This document shows, piece after piece, positions 13,697 to 20,511 of a stretch of 20,511 bases of DNA (position 1 is its first letter; every line of letters starts with the position of its first letter). Position numbers and translations under genes: made by a program. Source of the DNA: Alphaproteobacteria bacterium (lineage in GTDB: Bacteria; Pseudomonadota; Alphaproteobacteria; Rhodobacterales; Rhodobacteraceae). A model generated the notes under the pieces. It ran no database searches, was not told the origin of the DNA, and saw only the letters and a list, made by a program, of their open reading frames with translations. The DNA lies in contig RFGD01000393.1 in assembly GCA_003696705.1 (NCBI GenBank), forward strand, positions 1 through 20,511, written 5' to 3'.

Positions 13697-15343
13697 TTAC
13701 ATTCTATCAGCCGCTGCATCCCCGATGTTCTCGACGCCGCGTTCTGCCAGAAGCCGGTCCAGCCAGTCGGGGTCCATTTCGGGCACCGACGACAGAAGCA
13801 GATCGGTATAGGGGTGGTGCGGCGGGCGGAACATCTCGTCGCGCGGGCCGGTTTCGACCACGCGGCCGTCCTTCATGACGACGACTTCGTCCGCGATGGC
13901 GCGCACGGTCGCAAGATCGTGGGTGATGAACATGTAGCTGAGGCCGAGCTCGTCCTGAAGCCGGGCGAGAAGGCGCAGGATGCCCTCGGCGACCAGCTGG
14001 TCGAGGGCGCTCGTGACCTCGTCGCAGATGATGAAGCGCGGCTCGGCGGCAAGGGCACGGGCAATGCCGATGCGCTGCTTCTGGCCGCCGGAAAGTTCGC
14101 CTGGCTTGCGGCCGCGGAACGTCGCCGGGTCGAGTTCGATCTGCTCGAGAAGCTGGTCGACCCGCCGTTCGCGTTCGCGCCCGGTTCGACCGGTATAGAA
14201 CTGCACCGGACGGCCGATGATCTCGGCTATCGTCTTGTTCGGATTGAGGGCCGTGTCGGCCATCTGGTAGATCATCTGGATCTGCCGAAGCTGATCGCGC
14301 GACCGCTTCCGATAGCTTGGCGGCAGGGGCTCGCCCATGAACTCGACGACGCCTTCGGTGGGCGGAAGAAGGCCGGTGATGACCCGCGCCGCGGTCGACT
14401 TGCCCGAGCCCGATTCGCCGACGACGGCGACGGTCCGGCCCTCGGCGATCTCGAAGCTGACATCGTGAAGGACCGGGATCTTCCCGTAGGCCGCCGAAAC
14501 CCCCCGCAAGGCGACGACGGGCGTCGAGCCGGCCGGCGCCGGCGGCTTTTGCGGTCGCTGGAAGCTGCGGACGGCCCAGAGCGACTTCGTATACTCCTCG
14601 CGCGGGTGCGAAAGCATCTCTCGCGTCTCGGCCTCTTCCACCTCGTCGCCACGCAGCAGGACCTTGATGCGATCGGCCATCTGGGCGACGACCGCAAGGT
14701 CGTGGGTGATGTAGATGGCGGCCGTGTCGAACTGCTCGACGATGTCGCGGATGGCGGCAAGCACCTCGATCTGGGTGGTGACGTCAAGCGCGGTCGTCGG
14801 TTCGTCGAAGATGATGAGGTCCGGCCGGCAGGACATGGCCATTGCCGTCATGGCGCGCTGCAACTGACCGCCCGAAACCTGGTGCGGATAGCGAAAGCCG
14901 ATTTCTTCGGGATTCGGCAGCCGCAGCCGCCGGTAAAGCTCGATGCCGTCGCGCATCGCCTCTTCGCGCGACATGATCTTGTGCACCACGGGGGCCTCGA
15001 CATGCTGGTCGATGAGCTTGTGGGCGGGGTTGAAGCTGGCGGCGGCGGACTGTGCCACATAGGCAATTCGCGCACCAAGAAGGCGCCGGCGCGTTGCCGC
15101 GTCCGCCGTCGTCAACTCGATCCCGTCGAAATTCACCGAGCCCGAGGAGATCCGGCAGCCGTCGCGCGTGTATCCCATCGCGGCCAGGCCAAGGGTCGAT
15201 TTCCCGGCCCCAGATTCCCCGATCAGGCCGAGCACTTCTCCCTTGTCGAGGGTCAGGCTGACGCCGTTGATGATCGGGACCCAGGTTTCGTCGGTGTGCC
15301 CCTCGATATGGATGTCGCGGATTTCCAGAAGTCGCTCGGCCAT
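13697..15343 (-). CDS. Fused double ATPase of the peptide-type ABC importer (DppD-DppF-like)
   Basis: This 548-residue protein carries both nucleotide-binding domains of the importer. Domain 1: Walker A GESGAGKST (42-50), Q-loop glutamine 98, signature VSGGQ (156-160), Walker B LIIFDE (176-181), H-loop histidine 214. Domain 2: Walker A GESGSGKST (309-317), glutamine 360, LSGGQ (417-421), FIICDE (437-442), histidine 475. All catalytic residues are intact in both. The sequences after the Q-loops (SAAASFNP and MADTALNP) lack the usual DP of DppD/DppF. The tail PHHPYTDLLLSSVP is typical of oligopeptide transport ATPases. It starts four bases after the permease stop, with AAGGAG embedded in the permease's last codons. 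Confidence in function class is high. Confidence 0.95.
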   Translation of the reverse strand: MAERLLEIRDIHIEGHTDETWVPIINGVSLTLDKGEVLGLIGESGAGKSTLGLAAMGYTRDGCRISSGSVNFDGIELTTADAATRRRLLGARIAYVAQSAAASFNPAHKLIDQHVEAPVVHKIMSREEAMRDGIELYRRLRLPNPEEIGFRYPHQVSGGQLQRAMTAMAMSCRPDLIIFDEPTTALDVTTQIEVLAAIRDIVEQFDTAAIYITHDLAVVAQMADRIKVLLRGDEVEEAETREMLSHPREEYTKSLWAVRSFQRPQKPPAPAGSTPVVALRGVSAAYGKIPVLHDVSFEIAEGRTVAVVGESGSGKSTAARVITGLLPPTEGVVEFMGEPLPPSYRKRSRDQLRQIQMIYQMADTALNPNKTIAEIIGRPVQFYTGRTGRERERRVDQLLEQIELDPATFRGRKPGELSGGQKQRIGIARALAAEPRFIICDEVTSALDQLVAEGILRLLARLQDELGLSYMFITHDLATVRAIADEVVVMKDGRVVETGPRDEMFRPPHHPYTDLLLSSVPEMDPDWLDRLLAERGVENIGDAAADRM

Positions 15344-15347
15344 CGGT

Positions 15348-16550
15348 CTACTCCTTCAGGCCCGACGAGCGGTAGAGCATCCAGTCCACCACGAAGTTGA
15401 CCGCGACCGTGAGAAGCGCAATCGCCCCGGCCGCCATGAGCGGCAGGGACGCCGTCAGGGGCGAGAAGGCCGCGAAATTGATGAACGGTGCAAGGTCGCG
15501 CACCATCGACCCCCAGTCGGCCAGGGGCGGCTGGATGCCCACGCCCAGGAACGAGAGAGAGGCGATCGTCAGGAACACGAAGCAGAAGCGCAGACCGAAC
15601 TCGGCAAGAAGGGGCGATGTCGCGTTCGGAAGGATCTCTCGGAAGATGAGATAGCCAAGCCCTTCGCCGCGAAGGCGCGCCGCCTCGATGTAGTCCATGA
15701 CGACGATATTGCCCGCCACCGCCCGGGCCAGCCGGAAGACGCGGGTCGAGTCGATCACGGCGATGATGAACACCATGTAGAGCGTCAGAAGCTGTTTTTC
15801 CGATCCCGCCCAGGCCGATGCGATCGTCATCAGAAGAAGCGCGAAGATGAGCGCCGGAATGGCCATCAGGACATCGACCAGCCGGCCCAGAAGCTGATCT
15901 ACCCAGCCGCCCAGCGTCGCGGCCAGAAACCCGAAGGTGCCACCCAGGAAGAAGGCGATGCAGGTGGTCGCAAAGGCAATCCCGACCGTGTTCTGTGCGC
16001 CGAAGATGAGACGGGACAGAAGATCGCGCCCGATCTGGTCGGTGCCCAGAAGGAACCGCGGATCCCCGCCCATCGCCGGGTCGCCGCCCGGCAGGACGTT
16101 GACCTTGTCGAAGACGTCGGCCTGACCGTAGGGGGCAAGGAAATCGGCGAAGATCGCCGTCAGCGCATAGAGGGTGATGACGAGAATGCCGAATGCGGCC
16201 GTCAGGGGCATCTGACGGAAGAGCCGCCGGGAACCGGCCGTTCCGATGCGCCGGCCCAGCGCGCGGAACACCCAGGCGGCGACCGCGAACAGAATGAAGC
16301 CCTCGACGGCCTTGTTGAAGAAGAAATAGCGGGCCGCCTCGGGGCCTTCAGCGGTCTTTCCCTGCCAGTAGACGTAGATGATGCCGACCAGCAGAACGGC
16401 CCCCAGCGCGTAGCCGAACGCGACCCCCATTCCCATGTCGCGAAAGTAGGGCCGGTTCCCCGTCAGCCGCCGGCCGGCGGCGCGAAAGACCCACCCAAGC
16501 GCCAGACAGCCCAGGACAAGCCCCAGGATTTCAACCATGATCGCGATCAT
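15348..16550 (-). CDS. Peptide-type ABC permease, DppC-like, with N-terminal extension
   Basis: This is an inner-membrane permease of the binding-protein-dependent (BPD) transport family. At 400 residues it is longer than the usual 280-320. The canonical part begins near residue 115 (TAAFGILVITLYALTAIFADFLAPYG), followed by the periplasmic loop with LGTDQIGRDLLSRLIFGA, and the ATPase-coupling EAA loop YIEAARLRGEGLGYLIFREILPN. The first about 110 residues add two or three hydrophobic segments and contain a repeated motif, WVFRAAGRRL at 20-29 and WVFRALGRRI at 93-102. The ATG at 16550 overlaps the stop of the first permease (ATGA). An alternative ATG at 16538 would shorten it by four residues. 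Confidence 0.93.
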   Translation of the reverse strand: MIAIMVEILGLVLGCLALGWVFRAAGRRLTGNRPYFRDMGMGVAFGYALGAVLLVGIIYVYWQGKTAEGPEAARYFFFNKAVEGFILFAVAAWVFRALGRRIGTAGSRRLFRQMPLTAAFGILVITLYALTAIFADFLAPYGQADVFDKVNVLPGGDPAMGGDPRFLLGTDQIGRDLLSRLIFGAQNTVGIAFATTCIAFFLGGTFGFLAATLGGWVDQLLGRLVDVLMAIPALIFALLLMTIASAWAGSEKQLLTLYMVFIIAVIDSTRVFRLARAVAGNIVVMDYIEAARLRGEGLGYLIFREILPNATSPLLAEFGLRFCFVFLTIASLSFLGVGIQPPLADWGSMVRDLAPFINFAAFSPLTASLPLMAAGAIALLTVAVNFVVDWMLYRSSGLKE

Positions 16551-17545
16551 TTCGGATGCCTCAGGCGCGGGTTCGACAGGATCGAAAGGATGTCGGCGGT
16601 GAGGTTCAGAAGAATGTAGGCCGCCGCGAAGACGAGACAGCAGGCCTGTACCACCGGAATGTCCCGGATCTTCACGCTGTCAACGAAAAGCTGGCCGATG
16701 CCCGGATAGACGAAGACCACCTCGACGACGACGACGCCGGTGATGAGGTAGGCAAGGTTGAGGGCGATGACGTTGATGATCGGCGCAAGCGCGTTGGGCA
16801 GTGCGTGGACGATGATGACGCGCATCGGGCTGAGTCCCTTCAGGCGCGCCATCTCGATGTAGGGCGAGGCAAGAAGGTTGATGATGGCCGCCCGCGTCAT
16901 GCGCATCATGTGCGCCGTGACCACCAGCGTAAGCGTCAGTGCCGGAAGCATCGTCAGCCGAAGCCGTTCGGTGAACGACAGCCCCTCGTGGATGTTCGAA
17001 AGCGACGGGAACACCGGGTTCAGCACCGCAAGGAAGAGGATGAGGATATAGGCCAGAAAGAACTCGGGGCTCGAGATCGAGGTCAGCGTCGCGACATTGG
17101 TGATCCGGTCGAACACCGTGTTGCGGTAAAGCGCGGCAAGAACGCCGAGCGTCAGCGACACCGGCACGGCGATGGCCGCCGTGGTTCCGGCAAGAAAGAT
17201 CGTGTTCTGGAACCGCGGCTTGATCTGCTCGGCCACGGAGCCAAGGCCCGAACCCGTTTCCGAGCCGGTGAAGCTGCGGAAGTTGGCCTGCGCGAAGCTG
17301 GTGCCGAAATCCCCATGCAGCACGCCGGCGAGCCAGGACAGATATCGCTGAACCATGGGCCGGTCGAGCCCGAGATCCCGCCGGATGGCTTCGACCGCCT
17401 CGGGTGTGGCACCCTGCCCCAGGATTGCCTCGGCGAAATCGCCGGGAAGCATGTTCACGGCGACAAAGATCACGATCGAGACCGCAAACAGCGTCAGGAC
17501 ACCAAGGATCAGGCGCTGTACGAGAATTCGGCCAATGGCCCCCAA
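16547..17545 (-). CDS. Peptide-type ABC permease, DppB-like
   Basis: This is the first permease of the importer, 332 residues from the chosen start. A first membrane segment (VQRLILGVLTLFAVSIVIFVAV) is followed by the MLPGDFAEAILG motif, a large periplasmic loop with LGLDRPMVQRYLSWLAGVLHGDFGTS, then five more membrane segments and the coupling loop YIEMARLKGLSPMRVIIVHALPN. I prefer TTG 17545 as start because GGGAGG lies eight bases upstream. The frame stays open to GTG 17581, which has no ribosome site and would add 12 mostly basic residues. It lies 69 bases (or 33 from the GTG) after the proline iminopeptidase, without an obvious terminator between them, so they may be one transcript. Confidence 0.92.
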   Translation of the reverse strand: MGAIGRILVQRLILGVLTLFAVSIVIFVAVNMLPGDFAEAILGQGATPEAVEAIRRDLGLDRPMVQRYLSWLAGVLHGDFGTSFAQANFRSFTGSETGSGLGSVAEQIKPRFQNTIFLAGTTAAIAVPVSLTLGVLAALYRNTVFDRITNVATLTSISSPEFFLAYILILFLAVLNPVFPSLSNIHEGLSFTERLRLTMLPALTLTLVVTAHMMRMTRAAIINLLASPYIEMARLKGLSPMRVIIVHALPNALAPIINVIALNLAYLITGVVVVEVVFVYPGIGQLFVDSVKIRDIPVVQACCLVFAAAYILLNLTADILSILSNPRLRHPK

Positions 17546-17614
17546 GGCCCTTGCCTCCCTTGTTCTTCGTTTTTTCCACACGTTACTGCCGAAAGACGGC
17601 GTGTAAAGTGTTTT

Positions 17615-18619
17615 TCATTGTCCCGATGCGCCCGCCGCCAGCGGCCGGCGGTCCGTGGCGATTTCGTCCATGATCCTTCTGAGCGCGCGCCCGATCGGCG
17701 GCTCGCTGAGGGCGTGGCCGGCATTCGGCACCATCTCGAGATCGGCGGCGGGCCAGGCCTCGGCCAGATCCCAGGCGGCCTTCGGGGGGCAGATGACGTC
17801 GTAGCGACCCTGCACGATCGATCCGGGGATGGCTCGAATCCGCCCCGCTTCGGCAAGGATCTGGTCGTCGCGGCGCAGGAACCCGCCGTGGAAGAAGTAG
17901 TGGTTCTCGAGCCGCGCGAAGGCACGCGCATATGCGTCCGGCGCGTCGCCCGGCGAAAGATGCGCGTTCATCGAGGCAAGGGCGTTTTCCCACCGCGTCC
18001 AGTGACGCGCGGCCTGTCGGGCGCGGCGCTCGTCCGCGCCGAAGAGAATGGCGTGATAGCCCATGATGGGGTCGCCGCGTGCCTCTGGCGGCAGGGGCGC
18101 CAGAAAGCGCGCCCATTCCTCGGGGAAGAAGCGCGCGGCGCCGCCGCGATAGAACCAGTCGAGCTCCTCTTGCCGCATCAGGAAGACGCCGCGCAGCACG
18201 AGGTGAAGCACCCGCTCGGGGTGCGCCTCGGCATAGAGAAGCGCCAGCGTGGCTCCCCAGCTTCCGCCGAAGACGATCCACCGCTCGATGCCGAGCGCCG
18301 CGCGGATCCGCTCGATGTCCGCGACAAGGTGCCATGTCGTGTTCGCCTCGACCGAGGCATGAGGCGTCGAACGCCCGCAGCCGCGCTGATCGAACAGGAC
18401 GGCCCGATACCGGTCCGGCGCGAAATACCGCGCCATCGCGGGACTGCAGCCGCCGCCGGGCCCGCCATGCAGAACGATCACCGGCAGGCCGGCCGGGTTT
18501 CCATATTCCTCGATGTGCAGCCGGTGTCCCTCGCCCACGTCAAGTCCGAGGACGCGGGTCGGCCGCGCCGGCGGATAAAGCCCGTCGACAAGGCGATCTT
18601 TGGTCGTGGAACGGTCCAT
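17615..18619 (-). CDS. pip: Proline iminopeptidase (prolyl aminopeptidase)
   Basis: This peptidase S33 enzyme removes N-terminal proline from peptides in the cytosol. From ATG 18619 it has 334 residues, and no signal peptide is seen. The alpha/beta hydrolase motifs are HGGPGGG (51-57, oxyanion hole), FDQRGCGRSTPH (76-87), GGSWGA with nucleophile serine 120, GRYDVICPP with aspartate 274, and NAGHALSEPP with histidine 302. The ENHYF motif at 239-243 marks true prolyl aminopeptidases. An upstream in-frame start (18688) would run through the ubiG promoter and start codon and is rejected. It is divergent from ubiG and lies just upstream of the peptide ABC importer on the same strand, which fits use of imported peptides. 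Confidence 0.94.
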   Translation of the reverse strand: MDRSTTKDRLVDGLYPPARPTRVLGLDVGEGHRLHIEEYGNPAGLPVIVLHGGPGGGCSPAMARYFAPDRYRAVLFDQRGCGRSTPHASVEANTTWHLVADIERIRAALGIERWIVFGGSWGATLALLYAEAHPERVLHLVLRGVFLMRQEELDWFYRGGAARFFPEEWARFLAPLPPEARGDPIMGYHAILFGADERRARQAARHWTRWENALASMNAHLSPGDAPDAYARAFARLENHYFFHGGFLRRDDQILAEAGRIRAIPGSIVQGRYDVICPPKAAWDLAEAWPAADLEMVPNAGHALSEPPIGRALRRIMDEIATDRRPLAAGASGQ

Positions 18620-18635
18620 ACAAGACCTATATAAC
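18607..18635 (+). promoter_or_regulatory. Candidate promoter of ubiG in the pip-ubiG divergent gap
   Basis: The 67-base gap holds the AT-rich core TATATAAC (18628-18635). For ubiG, TATAAC at 18630-18635 with a weak TGGAAC 17 bases upstream (18607-18612, inside the start of pip) could be a sigma-70 promoter. The same TATATA core read leftward could serve pip, which would then have a very short or no 5' leader. Confidence 0.35.
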
Positions 18636-18686
18636 GGCTCGTGCCCCTGTGCCGAGGGAAAACGTCGAACCACGAGGAAAGCAGTC

Positions 18687-19487
18687 ATGGCGCAGCCGGA
18701 AACCGTCGATCACCCGCGATCGGCCGACCCGAAGGAACTTGCGAAGTTCGAGGCCATGGCGGCCGAGTGGTGGGACCCCGAGGGCAAGTTCAAGCCGTTG
18801 CACATGCTCAACCCGTGCCGGCTCGACTACATCACGCGCCAGATCGCGGCCGAGTTCGGCCGCAGCCGGGACGACGCCCTGCCCTTTGCTGGCCTCAGAC
18901 TTCTCGACATCGGCTGTGGCGGTGGTCTTCTGTCCGAGCCCATGGCGCGCCTCGGGGCCGAGGTGGTGGGGGCCGATGCCGCCGAAGGCAACATCCCCGT
19001 CGCGGCGCTGCACGCACGCCAGTCGGGCCTTGAAATCGACTATCGACACACGACCGCCGAAGCCCTTGCCGAGGCCGGAGAACAGTTCGACGTCGTCTTG
19101 AACATGGAGGTCGTCGAGCACGTGCCGGATCCCGCCGAATTCCTGGCCACCTGCGCGCGCCTCGTGCGCCCCGGCGGGATCATGATCTGCTCGACGATCA
19201 ACCGCACGCCGCGAAGCTTTGCGGCCGCCATCGTCGGTGCCGAATGGGTCATGCGCTGGCTGCCGAAGGGCACCCATGACTGGCGAAAGTTCATCACGCC
19301 GGACGAGCTTCGCACGATGATCGAGGTCGCGGGTCTTCGGTTTCTCGACCGCAAGGGATTCGTTTTCAACCCGCTTTCCTGGCGGTGGTCGATCTCGGAC
19401 CGTGACCTTGGCGTGAACTACGTGACGACCAGCCGCCGTCCCGGTGCGGCCGCGGGGGCTACTGCGCCCCTTTCGGCGCGCGGGTGA
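18687..19487 (+). CDS. ubiG: UbiG, ubiquinone biosynthesis O-methyltransferase
   Basis: UbiG carries out both O-methylation steps of ubiquinone synthesis using S-adenosylmethionine. The protein has 266 residues. It shows the family N-terminus KFEAMAAEWWDPEGKFKPLH (20-39), the SAM-binding motif LLDIGCGGGLLSEPMARLGA (72-91), the acidic VVGADAAEGNI (93-103), FDVVLNMEVVEHV (134-146), and RPGGIMICSTINRT (161-174). ATG 18687 has GAGGAAA upstream; a longer frame from 18600 overlaps pip and is unlikely. The last residues (after about 252) are low in complexity and overlap the 3' end of the opposing dctP gene by 29 bases. Confidence 0.96.
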   Translation: MAQPETVDHPRSADPKELAKFEAMAAEWWDPEGKFKPLHMLNPCRLDYITRQIAAEFGRSRDDALPFAGLRLLDIGCGGGLLSEPMARLGAEVVGADAAEGNIPVAALHARQSGLEIDYRHTTAEALAEAGEQFDVVLNMEVVEHVPDPAEFLATCARLVRPGGIMICSTINRTPRSFAAAIVGAEWVMRWLPKGTHDWRKFITPDELRTMIEVAGLRFLDRKGFVFNPLSWRWSISDRDLGVNYVTTSRRPGAAAGATAPLSARG

Positions 19488-20502
19488 CCTGCACCGCGGC
19501 CCGCGCGTCAGAGATCAGCTGCGCGCCATCAAGGCCCTTGGCGTTCATCTCGGCGATCCACTCGGCGATGACCTGGTCGCCAAGCGCCTTGATCCTTGCC
19601 GTTTCGGCCTCCGACAGCGTGGCGATCTCGTTCCCGGCGGCGGCCATCGCGGCGCGTCCCTCGACATCGCCGATGTCATGGGCGCGCCCGGCCCAGGCCG
19701 AAGTGTAGAACCCCGAATTGGCGTCGATCACCGCGCGCAGGTCCTCGGGCAGGCTTTCGTATTTCTTCCTGTTCATCGCCCAGATGAAGAAGAGGTTGTA
19801 AAGCGACTTGTCACCGGCGACGTCCGTGTGACTGTCCGTCAGCTCGTCCAGACCAAGCGACGGTGCCTGTTCCCAGGTGATGACGCCCCCGTCGACGACG
19901 CCCTTGGCCAGCGCTTCGGGGAAGGCGGGCACAGGCATGCCGACCGGGATCGCCCCCAGCTTGTCCAGAAGCAGCGTCGCCGGCCGCGACGGCCCCCGAA
20001 GCTTGAGGCCCTTCAGGTCCTCGACGCGCTTCGGCGCCGGTCCCTTCTTGTGCACGAGGCCCCGCCCGTGCATGTGGACGGCAATCACCTTCACGTCGGC
20101 GAAGTCGTCGGCAAGCCACTTCTGGGTGAAGACCCAGGCGGCCTTCGAGGCTTCTTCGGCCGATTTCGTGACCATGAAGGGCATTTCCATCGCCTCGGCC
20201 TCGGGGAAGCGGCCGGGCTGGTAGCCGGGAATGACCCAGCCGCCATCGACGGCGCCGTCGCGGATCAGGTCGTACATCGACGGCGCCTTGCCGCCGAGCT
20301 GCATGAACGGATAGATCTCGACCTTGATGCGACCGCGCGACTCCCGTTCGACCTTTTCGGCCCAGGGCTTCATGAAATACTTCGGGTTTGCGCTTTCCGG
20401 CGAGACAAAGTGCTGAAACCGCAGGACCACCTCTTGTGCGGCGGCGGGAAGGGCCACCAGCGAAAGACAAAGCGCGACCAGGATCGAGCGGGCAGGTTTC
20501 AT
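19459..20502 (-). CDS. TRAP transporter substrate-binding protein, DctP family
   Basis: This is the periplasmic receptor of a tripartite ATP-independent (TRAP) importer, 347 residues. It has a Sec signal peptide (about 1-22, ending PAAA before QEVVLRF). The family features are FMKPWAEKVERESRGRIKVEIYP (43-65), the LKGLKLRGPSRP segment with the conserved arginine 169 that binds carboxylates, and FPEALAKGVVDGGVITWE (194-211). The ligand is probably an organic acid but cannot be named. Its membrane partners DctQ and DctM are not in the window; they may lie beyond the right edge. A TGA at 20511-20509, eight bases upstream, could be the stop of a preceding gene. Its 3' end overlaps ubiG by 29 bases. 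Confidence 0.93.
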   Translation of the reverse strand: MKPARSILVALCLSLVALPAAAQEVVLRFQHFVSPESANPKYFMKPWAEKVERESRGRIKVEIYPFMQLGGKAPSMYDLIRDGAVDGGWVIPGYQPGRFPEAEAMEMPFMVTKSAEEASKAAWVFTQKWLADDFADVKVIAVHMHGRGLVHKKGPAPKRVEDLKGLKLRGPSRPATLLLDKLGAIPVGMPVPAFPEALAKGVVDGGVITWEQAPSLGLDELTDSHTDVAGDKSLYNLFFIWAMNRKKYESLPEDLRAVIDANSGFYTSAWAGRAHDIGDVEGRAAMAAAGNEIATLSEAETARIKALGDQVIAEWIAEMNAKGLDGAQLISDARAAVQVTRAPKGAQ

Positions 20503-20511
20503 TGCGATTCA

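Noticed and set aside
13199..15400. Long plus-strand open frame of 733 codons opposite the ATPase and binding-protein genes
   Set aside because: It is an antisense shadow of GC-rich codons; the minus-strand genes carry clear conserved motifs and the shadow has none.
16556..18634. Plus-strand open frame of 692 codons opposite the first permease gene and pip
   Set aside because: It is antisense to two well-supported genes, with an arginine/aspartate/histidine-rich composition typical of reverse-frame shadows.

Overview
The window is GC-rich chromosomal DNA from an alphaproteobacterium, most probably of the Rhodobacterales/Rhodobacteraceae type. This rests on the gene families and their order (secB, fxsA, a Tim44-like protein, mltA, an Smr protein, hslUV; and rimP-nusA-ylxR-infB), on HslV having an N-terminal propeptide, and on the close packing with ATGA/TGATG junctions. 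It contains 17 protein genes, one cut by the left edge. I see no tRNA, rRNA, insertion sequence, phage gene or CRISPR array. No stretch longer than about 205 bases lacks a gene.

Positions 1-4518 carry a protein-targeting and envelope group. secB (partial) and fxsA read leftward. From a 101-base divergent gap a Tim44-like membrane-anchored protein, mltA (lytic transglycosylase) and an Smr-domain protein read rightward with almost no spacing. The Smr gene meets a DUF900 lipoprotein hydrolase tail to tail, the two stops sharing one CTAG. The hydrolase is the last gene of a leftward hslV-hslU-hydrolase cluster (6402-3373), so an ATP-dependent protease is translated next to a predicted outer-envelope esterase-like protein.

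Positions 6446-12012 are the transcription/translation operon rimP-nusA-ylxR-infB on the minus strand. It has a candidate sigma-70 promoter, a short leader containing an intrinsic-terminator-like hairpin just before rimP (possible attenuation), coupled junctions throughout, and a strong terminator after infB.

Positions 12044-18619 (minus strand) carry a proline iminopeptidase followed by a complete peptide-type ABC importer: two permeases, one fused double ATPase, and a Tat-type substrate-binding protein, ending at a GC-rich hairpin. The order suggests that peptides are imported and that N-terminal proline is trimmed inside the cell. ubiG (ubiquinone O-methyltransferase) is divergent from the peptidase, and its 3' end overlaps that of a TRAP-type DctP binding protein at the right edge.

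Most of this is ordinary core-genome content and I found no convincing undescribed system. The observations best worth a second look are the rimP-nusA leader attenuator and the N-terminal extension with an internal repeat in the ABC permease.
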